From positions 1 through 42,468 of the forward strand of contig RSAS01000124.1 of assembly GCA_003934145.1 (NCBI GenBank): a stretch of 42,468 bases of DNA, written 5' to 3'. This DNA comes from Candidatus Viridilinea halotolerans. Lineage in GTDB: Bacteria > Chloroflexota > Chloroflexia > Chloroflexales > Chloroflexaceae. A program made the position numbers and the translations under genes. This document shows positions 32,856-40,892 of this stretch, one piece after another (position 1 is the stretch's first letter; every line of letters starts with the position of its first letter). The notes beneath the pieces are model-generated. The model saw nothing but the letters and a program-made list of their open reading frames with translations, was not told the origin of the DNA and searched no databases.

Positions 32856-33857
32856 ATGCAGCAAGCATCCTCAAAAACCGAAAATCTGGCCCAACTCTAT
32901 GCCGGTGAGTTGCAACCGATTGTCGAGCAACTGGAAGCCAAACGGCAAGAAGCGCGTCGGCGTGCTTTGATGAGCCTTGCGGGTTTGGTGCCGCTCTTTC
33001 TTATCCTCATGCTGATCTTTGGAACATTCCTTGACTTTTTTGCTGTTATCATCTTGGGTTTTGCTGGCGTAATTACTTGGCTCGGCATCAATCGTAGTGT
33101 GCAACAAAAGTATCGTGAATTCTTCAAGAGTGAAGTGATCGCCCGTTTGGCCCGTCTCGTTGATCCCAGCCTCGTCTACTACCAGGATAGTGGCATTAGC
33201 ATTGAGGAATTCCGCCGCAGTAATCTCTTTCGCAACCAGATTGACCGCTACCGCGCCGAAGACTTCTTTACCGGACTGATTGGTGCAACGCAGTTTCGTT
33301 TTTCTGAAGTTCATGCCGAGTATAAAACCACCAGTACCGACTCGAAGGGGCGCCGTCGTACTCAGTGGCACACCATTTTTCGTGGCATCTTTTTCATTGC
33401 CGATTTTAACAAGCATTTTAATGGACGAACCTACGTCTTGCCCGACAATGCCGAGCGCATGCTTGGCGGTATTGGACGCATGTTCCAATCACTCGTAAGC
33501 CAAGTAGATCGCCGCCACGGTGAGTTGGTGATGATGGAAGATCCGGAATTTGAGCAGATATTTGCGGTACGCTCCACCGATCAGGTGGAAGCACGCTACA
33601 TCCTCTCGACCAGCCTGATGCAGCGTCTGACCGAATTTCGCCAACAGTTGAACCAGCCGCTCCATATTGCCTTTATCGATTCACAGATCTATCTTGCGAT
33701 CTCTACCAGCAAGAATCACTTCGAGCCGCCCTCGATCTGGAGCACCAATGCACTGCTCAGCCATGCCGATATTACAGAATATTTTCAGGATGTACGGATG
33801 GCTGAACAGATTGTGGAAGATCTCAATCTAAACCTACGTATCTGGACAAAAAAATAG
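32856..33857 (+). CDS. DUF3137 domain membrane protein, first of two
   Basis: 333 aa. Cytoplasmic N-terminus (LAQLYAGELQPIVEQLEAKR), two adjacent transmembrane helices (about 38-58 and 62-80), then a large soluble domain: RAEDFFTGLIGATQFRFSEV, HAEYKTTSTDSKGRRRTQWH, FRGIFFIADFNKHFNGRTYV and ARYILSTSLMQRLTEF. These match DUF3137 (galanin-type annotation in some databases). Biochemical role unknown. About 12 bp before its copy. The two share most motifs. Confidence 0.88.
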   Translation: MQQASSKTENLAQLYAGELQPIVEQLEAKRQEARRRALMSLAGLVPLFLILMLIFGTFLDFFAVIILGFAGVITWLGINRSVQQKYREFFKSEVIARLARLVDPSLVYYQDSGISIEEFRRSNLFRNQIDRYRAEDFFTGLIGATQFRFSEVHAEYKTTSTDSKGRRRTQWHTIFRGIFFIADFNKHFNGRTYVLPDNAERMLGGIGRMFQSLVSQVDRRHGELVMMEDPEFEQIFAVRSTDQVEARYILSTSLMQRLTEFRQQLNQPLHIAFIDSQIYLAISTSKNHFEPPSIWSTNALLSHADITEYFQDVRMAEQIVEDLNLNLRIWTKK

Positions 33858-33869
33858 GCGAGGTTTGCC

Positions 33870-34868
33870 ATGGACTTTTCCCGCTCCACTCCGAACGTAA
33901 GCGATCTGTACACCGGTGAGTTACAGCCGATTTTAGAACAGGTTGAACAGAAGCGTCAGCATGCACGCAAGCGTATGCTCATCAGTATCTTCGTGATCAT
34001 CCCTGCTGCGCTACTGCTCGGCCTCTTATTCATGGCCTTGATCAGCGGGTGGCTGTTGGCGATCTGTCTGATCATCGGGGTTGTAGCCGCGATCTGGTTC
34101 AGCAGCGGCGTGCAAAAGGAGTATCGCAACTTCTTCAAGGGTGAAGTAATCACCCGTATTGCCCATCTGGTTGATCCCAGTTTGCGGTACGATCCCTTTG
34201 GCGGGATTACCAAAGAGACCTTTCAGCACAGCCAACTCTTTCGCCAACAGATTGACCGCTACAAGGCTGAGGACTACTTCAGCGGGACGCTGGGTGCAAC
34301 GGCGGTACGTTTCTCGGAGGTGCATGCCGAGTATGAGACCACTTCAACCGATTCTGATGGCGATACCACAACTGAGTGGCATACCATTTTTCAGGGTATC
34401 TTCTTTATCGCCGACTTCAACAAAGAATTCAACGGGAGAACCTACATCTTCCCCGACAAGGCCGAACGCATGCTTGGCGGCTTAGGGCGCATGCTGCAAT
34501 CCTGGGGCAGCCAGATTGATCGCCGCCACGGCGAACTGATCCAGATGGAAGATCCGGAGTTTGAAAAGATCTTTGCAGTACGCGCAACCGACCAGATCGA
34601 GGCGCGCTACATCCTCTCGACCAGCCTGATGCAGCGACTGACCGAGTTTAGCCAGCAGTTGGGCAAACCGCTGGCGATTGCTTTTATCGATTCACAGATC
34701 TATTTGGCCATCAGTTCAACCAAGGATCACTTTGAGCCTCCCTCACTCTGGCGCGGCGCGGCCATGCTGAGCCAGGAGGATATTGGAGAGTATCTACAAG
34801 ATGTACGCCTCGCGCAGCAGATTGTGGATGATCTTAATTTAAATTTGCGGATTTGGACGAAGGAGTAA
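33870..34868 (+). CDS. DUF3137 domain membrane protein, second of two
   Basis: 332 aa, a clear paralogue of the preceding gene over its full length: same two transmembrane helices (about 37-78), FSEVHAEYETTSTDSDGDTT, IFQGIFFIADFNKEFNGRTY, RRHGELIQMEDPEFEKIFAV, and the same C-terminal NLNLRIWTKE. Starts 12 bp after the first gene, so the pair is an operon made by tandem duplication. The linker between TTST and WHTIF and the membrane helices differ most, suggesting partner specialisation, for instance a heterodimer with LemA (inference). Confidence 0.88.
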   Translation: MDFSRSTPNVSDLYTGELQPILEQVEQKRQHARKRMLISIFVIIPAALLLGLLFMALISGWLLAICLIIGVVAAIWFSSGVQKEYRNFFKGEVITRIAHLVDPSLRYDPFGGITKETFQHSQLFRQQIDRYKAEDYFSGTLGATAVRFSEVHAEYETTSTDSDGDTTTEWHTIFQGIFFIADFNKEFNGRTYIFPDKAERMLGGLGRMLQSWGSQIDRRHGELIQMEDPEFEKIFAVRATDQIEARYILSTSLMQRLTEFSQQLGKPLAIAFIDSQIYLAISSTKDHFEPPSLWRGAAMLSQEDIGEYLQDVRLAQQIVDDLNLNLRIWTKE

Positions 34869-34902
34869 TGCCAAATCCTTCTGCATTGGGTGGGGGTTTT
34901 CG

Positions 34903-34923
34903 GGGAGGGCTTCGCCCTCCCCT
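34903..34923 (+). terminator. Terminator of the lemA-DUF3137 operon
   Basis: GGGGAGGGC pairs with GCCCTCCCC around TTC, followed by TTCTTTAC. Located 35 bp after the second DUF3137 stop. Confidence 0.7.
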
Positions 34924-34949
34924 TCTTTACAACCTGAAATGACACGAAT

Positions 34950-36182
34950 TTGCGCATTCTCATTTTGACACCCTACCCGCCCTACCCGTTGCGTAGCGGT
35001 GGGGCTTTGCGGGTCTACCATGTGGCGCGGGGCTTGGCCGAACGCCACGAAGTAACGCTGTTGAGCTTTGCGCCTGATGCGGCGGCGGTGGCAGCTATGG
35101 CCCCGCTGCGGGCGTGGTGCCATGTCGTCACGGTGCCGAGCCCGGTACCACGCAGCTTGGCTCAACGCGCCCTGACGACACTGAGCAGCAGTCAGCCCGA
35201 TATGGCGCTCCGTGGCCAGAGTCGCGCCTACGCCGAGGCCTTGAGTCGTTTGGTGGCTGCCGAGTCTTTCGCGGTGATCCTCGCGGCCAGCATCGAGATG
35301 GCGAGCTACCTGTTGCCGCTACACGGTTTGGGACCGCGGCTGGTACTCGATCAGTTCAACGCCGAATATCTGTTACAACGACGCGCCGCGCTGAACGACC
35401 TTGCCGCCGCGCTGCGTCTGCGCCCACGCGCCCTTGTCGGCGGCCTCTATTCGCTACTCCAGTGGCGCAAACTGGCGCGCTACGAACGCATGCTGCTGCA
35501 ACAACTCGACGCCACCACCGTCGTCTCGGAAGAGGATCGGTGCGCCTTGGCCCGCTTGCAGCCCCACGCGGCGCAACGGCTCGTAGTGGTACCCAATGGC
35601 GTAGATACCAGCCATGTGCGCCCCGGGGCGGTGCGCGGCAATCGCGGCCACGCCACGCTCGTCTTTACGGGTACGCTCGACTACCGGCCCAACATTGATG
35701 CGCTGCGCTGGTTCACCGCCGAGGTACTCCCGCTCATTTGCGCCCGCGAACCCGCCACGCGCCTCTTGATCGTCGGACGCGCCGCTGGTGCTGCGGTGCA
35801 TAGCTTGGCCAGTGCCACGGTCGAGATCATCGGTGAAGTAGCCGAGGTTGCCCCCTACATTGATGGCGCGGCGGTCTATATTGTGCCCATGCGCATCGGC
35901 GGCGGCTCGCGGCTCAAACTGCTGGAGGCACTCGCCATGGAAGCGCCCGTCGTCAGTACGCCGCTAGGCGCCGAGGGCATCCTGGGGCTGCGCGACGGCG
36001 AGCACCTCCTCTTGGCCGCACAGCCCCAGGCCTTTGCCGATGCCGTGCTACGCCTCATCGCCGACCCAGCGCTGGGCCAGCAACTAGGTGCCGCTGGCCG
36101 CGCCCACGTCGTCGCCGATTACGATTGGCGCAGTATCATGCCCTGTTTTGAACAAATATGGAGAGACTTGGCGCTTGCATAA
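34950..36182 (+). CDS. Family 4-type glycosyltransferase
   Basis: 410-aa GT-B fold enzyme transferring sugars from an activated donor to an envelope glycan or lipid. N-terminal MRILILTPYPPYPLRSGG acceptor-domain start; C-terminal donor domain with VVVPNGVDTSHVRPG, LVFTGTLDYRPN, PYIDGAAVYIVPMRIGGGSR, LKLLEALAMEAPVVSTPLG. The E(x7)E-type donor site is present around LLEALAME. The start codon is a rare TTG at 34950; in-frame upstream there is only a stop (TGA at 34935), so no ATG is possible. No ribosome site is obvious. The sugar and acceptor are unknown. It lies alone. Confidence 0.85.
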   Translation: MRILILTPYPPYPLRSGGALRVYHVARGLAERHEVTLLSFAPDAAAVAAMAPLRAWCHVVTVPSPVPRSLAQRALTTLSSSQPDMALRGQSRAYAEALSRLVAAESFAVILAASIEMASYLLPLHGLGPRLVLDQFNAEYLLQRRAALNDLAAALRLRPRALVGGLYSLLQWRKLARYERMLLQQLDATTVVSEEDRCALARLQPHAAQRLVVVPNGVDTSHVRPGAVRGNRGHATLVFTGTLDYRPNIDALRWFTAEVLPLICAREPATRLLIVGRAAGAAVHSLASATVEIIGEVAEVAPYIDGAAVYIVPMRIGGGSRLKLLEALAMEAPVVSTPLGAEGILGLRDGEHLLLAAQPQAFADAVLRLIADPALGQQLGAAGRAHVVADYDWRSIMPCFEQIWRDLALA

Positions 36183-36315
36183 GCCCTCAGGAGTAAGTTT
36201 TAGGGCAGCAGCCCCTCAAGCTACTGCATACGAGCAACATAACATCTCCCACCACCTAGACTTTCCCGAAGGCGCTAGGGAGTTGTGCTAGTTCTTCAGA
36301 TAAAGAATCTTGAAA

Positions 36316-36354
36316 GGGAGGGGTTCGGAGGGCGAAGCCCTCCGAACCCCTCCC
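36316..36354. terminator. Bidirectional terminator between convergent genes
   Basis: Perfect 18-bp stem GGGAGGGGTTCGGAGGGC with loop GAA, between the glycosyltransferase end and the cytochrome c end (convergent). The motif ATAAAGAATCTTG before it recurs at 3101. Confidence 0.7.
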
Positions 36355-36407
36355 ACCATCTCTTAAGGCCACACGGGAAATGAGACAAAAGGCTGAGGGC
36401 CATCCCC

Positions 36408-37904
36408 TCACTGCTGCCAGACCGGCGTACCATCCGCACGCCGCAGATCGATCCGTTCGCCCGTGGTGACGTTCTCGATCCAGTTGAGTTCCATATGCCC
36501 CTCGCCAATGAAACCCTCAAGGGCGATGCTATCGCCGGGGCGCAGCAGGATCTGGCCGTCGCCCCACCACCAGGGTGGCCCCAACATCGCCTCGACGCTC
36601 GCGCCGGTGGCGCTGTCGCGGAAGGTGAGCGCGTTGCTGTTTACACTGATCACCGTGCCACGGTAGCTCAACGTCTCCGCTGCTGGCGTCGAGGGTGTCT
36701 GTTGGTTGCCTTGGCCTTGACCTTGGCCTTGACCTTGGCCTCGGCCCCAGCCCTGCCCTCCGCCGGGGGAGATGGGGTTGTCGGCGTCGGGCGTGGCACG
36801 GAGCCATGGTGGGCCGCCGCCGCCCTGCTGGGTGCCGCGCGGATCGGCGATGCTGGGTGCGGTCGCCTCGAGCGAGCGAATGTAGTCCACGATGGCGCCG
36901 ATCTCGACGGAGGTGAAACGTTCGCCAAAAGCGGGCATGACGCTGTTGGGGCGGTGGCCGCCCATGGTAATCGCTTCGGTAAGCGCCGCGTCGTCCTTGC
37001 GGCTAAGGAACTGCTGGCTGTTGATCGCCGGGCCGATCCCGCCGGTGCCATCTATGCCGTGGCAACTGGTGCATGTCGTGACAAAGAGTTGCTCGCCGAG
37101 CGCCAGAATCGCTTGCGGGTCGCTCAGATCAAGTGGCACCGGGGTCGGCATGGTAAGCTCAACACCTTCGGCGGCGAGCGCATCCCAATGCTGCAAAAAG
37201 GCAACGAGCGCCGCGATCTCTTCTTGCTCTAGCACCTGCTCCCACGGCGACATCAGCGTTCCCGCTACGCCCATGGTGATCGTGCGCTGCAAGGTTTCCG
37301 CGTCTTGCGCCCGCACTTCCGGTGTGTTCAAGGCGACGCCCAGGCTGCTGCCTTCGCCGTTTGCGCCATGGCAGGCGGTACATCTGGTGGCATAGAGCTG
37401 AAATCCCTCAGCCCAAAGCTGGCCTTCGGGGCCAAGTTCGGCCACCTGCGCCATCTGCTCGTTACTCACTTCGGGCACGGCCAGCACTGCGGGCAGCATG
37501 CCATGCTGGGCTGCCAACTCGCGCACCTCGCCCCAAGCGGCGTAGCGAATCAGCGCCACCAACTGATCAACCTGGTAGGTGGTCAGCATGCCCCCTTCGT
37601 CCTGATGCCAGCCCGTCATCGCCGTACCATAGCGGCCACGGGCAATGACCTTAAAGAGATCATCGTAGTCAGCCGCACGCAGCGCCTCACTATCCAACGG
37701 CGGTAGCGTGCCAATGCCTTCGCCATTGGCACCATGGCAAACGGCGCAATTCTCGACGTAGATCGCGGCGGCACTGCCCACCGAGGCCACCCGCAGCGCC
37801 GCTTGCGCCTCATCAAGACGCGTCGGCTCGCGGGTAGTGTAGACGCCCAAGGCCACAATGAGCAACAACAGGGCCACAAAACCGGCCCAGAGATAGCGTG
37901 ACAT
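36408..37904 (-). CDS. Membrane-anchored triheme cytochrome c with C-terminal beta domain
   Basis: 498 aa, exported. An N-terminal anchor helix (5-24) leads to three class I cytochrome c domains. Heme motifs are CAVCH (C53, C56, H57), CTACH (C175, C178, H179) and CTSCH (C278, C281, H282); likely sixth ligands are M96, M218 and M323. A QG-rich linker (about 384-400, GQGQGQGQG) joins a C-terminal ~85-aa beta domain (TLSYRGTVISVNSNALTF) like small OB-type domains. Third gene of a cytochrome b-Rieske-cytochrome c set, so it is probably the electron exit of a quinol-oxidising complex. The ATG at 37904 has AAGGA 7 bp upstream. Confidence 0.9.
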   Translation of the reverse strand: MSRYLWAGFVALLLLIVALGVYTTREPTRLDEAQAALRVASVGSAAAIYVENCAVCHGANGEGIGTLPPLDSEALRAADYDDLFKVIARGRYGTAMTGWHQDEGGMLTTYQVDQLVALIRYAAWGEVRELAAQHGMLPAVLAVPEVSNEQMAQVAELGPEGQLWAEGFQLYATRCTACHGANGEGSSLGVALNTPEVRAQDAETLQRTITMGVAGTLMSPWEQVLEQEEIAALVAFLQHWDALAAEGVELTMPTPVPLDLSDPQAILALGEQLFVTTCTSCHGIDGTGGIGPAINSQQFLSRKDDAALTEAITMGGHRPNSVMPAFGERFTSVEIGAIVDYIRSLEATAPSIADPRGTQQGGGGPPWLRATPDADNPISPGGGQGWGRGQGQGQGQGQGNQQTPSTPAAETLSYRGTVISVNSNALTFRDSATGASVEAMLGPPWWWGDGQILLRPGDSIALEGFIGEGHMELNWIENVTTGERIDLRRADGTPVWQQ

Positions 37905-37954
37905 GATTTGTTCCTTTTGGCGGGGGTACGGGGGCATGGCCCCCGAAAAGATTC

Positions 37955-37999
37955 TTTTTGTTCCGTTTTGGCGGCGAAGCCGCCAAAACGGAACAAAAA
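37955..37999. repeat. Family D stem-loop upstream of the cytochrome c gene
   Basis: Perfect 21-bp stem, loop GAA, TTTTTGTTCCGTTTTGGCGG arm. Located between the Rieske and cytochrome c genes; a family A unit (37922-37946) lies beside it. Confidence 0.8.
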
Positions 38000-38040
38000 A
38001 AGAGGGTTTGGGGCTTACCCCACCGCATACTGCCCACAAG

Positions 38041-38532
38041 CTACCCGTAAACCACCTGATCCACACTAAAGTGGTCACGCCGCTGCGGGCGAGCGGTGTC
38101 TACACTGATCTGCCCATCACGCAGCGTGATGGCAAAGGTATCGAGCGGTCGCGGGGCGGGTGGGTTTTCGACAACACCCGCTTGGTCGAAGTGGGAACCG
38201 TGGCATGGGCATGTGAAACGATCCTCGGTGGGGTGCCAAGCGACGGCACAGCCCAGGTGGGTGCAGCGGCGGTAGACCGCGAGGAGTCCGCCATCATCCA
38301 GACGCACGAGGAAGAAGCGTCCATCCGGGAACTCAGTAACCGAACCAGGCGGAAAGCTCACCAGTTCACCGGCATGCACCACCCCGCCAAACTCGCCCTC
38401 AATGGTGCGTGGTGCCAAGAACTGGTAGGTAATTGCGCCACTCTGGAGCAATCCGGCCAGGCCCAACGCCCCCAGACCTAGGCTCAAGAAATCGCGCCGA
38501 CTTAAGGTGGTGGGTAGATCAGAAGATGTCAA
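38041..38532 (-). CDS. Rieske iron-sulfur protein of a cytochrome bc-type complex
   Basis: 163 aa. N-terminal SRRDFLSLGLGALGLAGLL (11-29) is an SRRDFL-type twin-arginine signal-anchor. Rieske [2Fe-2S] motifs CTHLGC (C90, H92, C95) and CPCHGSHFD (C108, C110, H111) are complete, with disulfide cysteines C95 and C110. Electrons from quinol oxidation at cytochrome b pass to this cluster outside the membrane. The start is proposed at TTG 38532, since GGAGGT lies four bases upstream and the protein then has the normal N-terminus; the ATG-started frame to 38691 would translate MITE fragment B9. The start is therefore inferred. Confidence 0.88.
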   Translation of the reverse strand: MTSSDLPTTLSRRDFLSLGLGALGLAGLLQSGAITYQFLAPRTIEGEFGGVVHAGELVSFPPGSVTEFPDGRFFLVRLDDGGLLAVYRRCTHLGCAVAWHPTEDRFTCPCHGSHFDQAGVVENPPAPRPLDTFAITLRDGQISVDTARPQRRDHFSVDQVVYG

Positions 38533-38563
38533 AGTTACCTCCAGTGGGGGGCGCAGCCCCAAC

Positions 38564-38659
38564 GATTTGTAGGAAGGGCGCGCGAGGGAACCTGGTTCCC
38601 TCGCCCTCCCCCTGCCCGGCGGGGCGTGGGGCGCAGCCCTACAGGTTTTGGTCGCACCC
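38564..38659 (+). mobile_element. Family B copy with lost left end (B9)
   Basis: Retains GTAGGAAGGGCGCGCGAGGG to GTTCCCTCGC hairpin and right end TTTTGGTCGCACCC. CCCCAACGAT occurs on both sides (38557-38566 and 38657-38666), perhaps a flanking duplication. Lies between cytochrome b and Rieske genes. Confidence 0.7.
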
Positions 38660-38700
38660 CAACGATGTTGAGGTAGCCATCCCCGCACCAAAAAAAGAAC

Positions 38701-40029
38701 TTATGGCCACATGAGCACCATATCGGGGCCGCGCAAGAAGACGCCAACCACGGTAAGCACCACGAGGGCGCCGCCAATGAAACTGAAGAGACCTACAAGC
38801 GCTTCACTTGGGCGGGCACGCAGGGGGTAGCGCAGCAGCGCATAGATCAGCGCCAGGCCCGCCAGACTCAACGCCAGCGGCAGCACGCCATTGGTGATCA
38901 AGGTTGACCATGTCGGCAAGAGGCTCGGCAGATCGAGCCACCACTCGTCAATGACGACCAAACTTGGTGTAATGAGCAAACTGAGCAGGAACCCCACGAG
39001 TCCCGCTTCACGCCCCCGCGCCGAGCGCCCGACAATCCCGATAGCCGCCTCGTCACGATCCCAGTAGGGCACCGCCGCCAAACCGAGCATCACGCTCCCG
39101 CTGAGCAGCATCGCGGCCAGCGGATGCATGTGCAACAGCAACTCTTGCAAGCCCAAGAAATACCAAGCGGCCTTGGCTGGATTGGGGGGATGGGCGGGGT
39201 TGGCCAACTCCTCCAGCGGCGCGGGCACCAGCATCGCAAAGCCCAGCAGCGCCGTGAGCGTAAGCAGCGCCACGCCCAGTTCGATGCCCACCAGATGGGG
39301 AATCGTGGTCAGCTTTTCAACCGGCCCCGACGGCGTGGGCAGGGCGATGCCGCCATCTTTGCGCACGCGCCAAAAGTGGTACGAAAGCATCAACATCAGC
39401 AGGGCGGGCAACACCGCGACGTGCAGCGCATAGAAATTGCGCAAGGCCGCTTGCCCCACCTCGCGCCCGCCGAGCAGGAAGGTCGCCATGGCCTCGCCCA
39501 GCAGCGGCACATAATCGAGCAAGCCCACGCCCACGGTAATCGCCCAGAACGCGAGTTGATCCCAGGGCAGCAGGTAGCCGGTGAAGTTGAAGAAGAGTAC
39601 CAGCAGCAGCAGAGCCAAGCCAAAGATCCAGTTGCTGCGTCGCGGGCCATAAAAGCCGCCCGTAAAAAAGACCCGCACCAGGTGCAGGGTCACCGTTATG
39701 ACAAGCAGGTTGCCCGACCAGTGATGAATCGCTCGCAACAACGAACCAAAGGGCACGGCGGTTTCAAGGAACTGGATCGACTGATAGGCGCGCTCGATAC
39801 TCGCATCGTAGCGGAACATCAGCAGAATCCCGCTCAGCACCAAGATTACCGTTAGCAATGCGGAGATACCACCGAGCCCCCATGTGCGGCGCATCTGTAG
39901 GGCAGGGGCGGGCACGCGCGTCGGGTGCAGGTGCAGGATGAGATTGTTGGCGACGGCACGCATCCGTCCGCGCTCATCGTTCGGCAGACGTGGGCGCATG
40001 GAATTGACGAAACGGGTAAACCAAGCCAT
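38701..40029 (-). CDS. Cytochrome b (b6/subunit IV fused type) of a quinol oxidoreductase
   Basis: 442-aa polytopic heme protein with about eight or more hydrophobic helices; the cytochrome b6-like half is followed by a subunit IV-like half in one chain. Heme ligands: H102 and H116 in IHHWSGNLLVITVTLHLVRV, H203 and H218 in LHVAVLPALLMLMLSYHFW. Spacing of the second pair is 15, as in b6-type proteins (bc1 has 14). The Qo-site PEWY motif is replaced by KAAWYF (287-291), a variant of the APWY-type. The ATG at 40029 opens MAWFTRFVNSMRPRLPN. First gene of the b-Rieske-c set. Probably the menaquinol oxidase core (family inference). Confidence 0.92.
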   Translation of the reverse strand: MAWFTRFVNSMRPRLPNDERGRMRAVANNLILHLHPTRVPAPALQMRRTWGLGGISALLTVILVLSGILLMFRYDASIERAYQSIQFLETAVPFGSLLRAIHHWSGNLLVITVTLHLVRVFFTGGFYGPRRSNWIFGLALLLLVLFFNFTGYLLPWDQLAFWAITVGVGLLDYVPLLGEAMATFLLGGREVGQAALRNFYALHVAVLPALLMLMLSYHFWRVRKDGGIALPTPSGPVEKLTTIPHLVGIELGVALLTLTALLGFAMLVPAPLEELANPAHPPNPAKAAWYFLGLQELLLHMHPLAAMLLSGSVMLGLAAVPYWDRDEAAIGIVGRSARGREAGLVGFLLSLLITPSLVVIDEWWLDLPSLLPTWSTLITNGVLPLALSLAGLALIYALLRYPLRARPSEALVGLFSFIGGALVVLTVVGVFLRGPDMVLMWP

Positions 40030-40145
40030 AAGAAGTGCTTCTCTTCAAAGGCGCGACGAGCAACGAAACTGCTCCCTGCCTTGCAGGGTAGCAGCGAGTT
40101 ATGAAGAACGTATGAAGAGAGTTGGGAGATGTGGTGATACCATAA

Positions 40146-40186
40146 GAGGAGGGTGCGCGGGAACCTGGTTCCCGCGCACCCTCCTC
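40146..40186 (-). repeat. Family C stem-loop upstream of cytochrome b
   Basis: Perfect 20-bp stem GAGGAGGGTGCGCGGGAACC with one-base loop (T). Located about 117 bp upstream of the cytochrome b start. Confidence 0.8.
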
Positions 40187-40271
40187 AAGATACTGCTGGT
40201 TTATTCCCCTGGGATCGCGGGCGTCCCGCCCGCGATCCCAGGCCCGTGCATGCATAAACCAGCAGTATCTT
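40186..40271. repeat. Nested inverted repeat of 86 bp
   Basis: Outer arms CAAGATACTGCTGGTTTA (40186-40203) and its exact complement (40254-40271); inner hairpin CCTGGGATCGCGGGCG with complement (40208-40242). Two separately perfect hairpins inside each other. Confidence 0.85.
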
Positions 40272-40328
40272 GTAAGGAATGGTTTCGCCGCAGTAGCGCA
40301 AAAGTCCCGCTGTGGGTTCGCGCCGTAT

Positions 40329-40753
40329 TGTCACCCTGGGTATGAAATGGCCCGCGGGCCAGTGGCCCCGTGAGAAACGCGGGGGCCGCGCCCCTACGCT
40401 GGCTTCGACAGGCTCAGCCAACGTAGGGGCGCGGTGCGGCGGCGCGGGGCTTCGGCAAGCTGGCTTCGGCAAGCTGGCTTCGGCAAGCTGGCTTCGGCAA
40501 GCTCAGCCACCGCGCCACCGCGCCACCGCGCCGTTTGTTTCTCAGGAGCAGAGCCGAAGGCGCAGCGAAGGGTCTCTCTTCGCTCGAAAAGAGATGCTTC
40601 GCTACGCTCCTGAGAAACAAAAGCCTCCGTCATGCTGAGCGCAGCGAAGCATCTCTCCTCACCGACAAGAGACCCTTCGCTGCGCTCAGGGTGACAGAAC
40701 TTTTGTTTCTCACAGGCCACTGGCCCGTGGGCCATTTCGTACTCAGCATGACA
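40329..40753. repeat. 425-bp composite inverted repeat with internal tandem repeat
   Basis: Long imperfect terminal arms: 40344-40378 and 40705-40738 pair almost fully, and the TGTCA ends extend them. Inside, four exact tandem copies of the 14-mer GGCTTCGGCAAGCT occupy 40448-40503, and two copies of the AAGGGTCTCTCTTCG-type hairpin follow (about 40560-40610 and 40640-40690). The whole 863-bp gap 40030-40892 has no supported gene. Confidence 0.8.
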
Positions 40754-40892
40754 AGCGCAGTAGCGCAACAGGGCGAGTTTTGCTCCATTGCGTTTCGTCC
40801 TTTAAGCTATGGGATAGGTTCTTGCGTGGCAACGTACATGTTTTCTGTCCGCCCATGAACCCGCTTGCGGGAGAGGGGCAAGGGGGCGAGCG

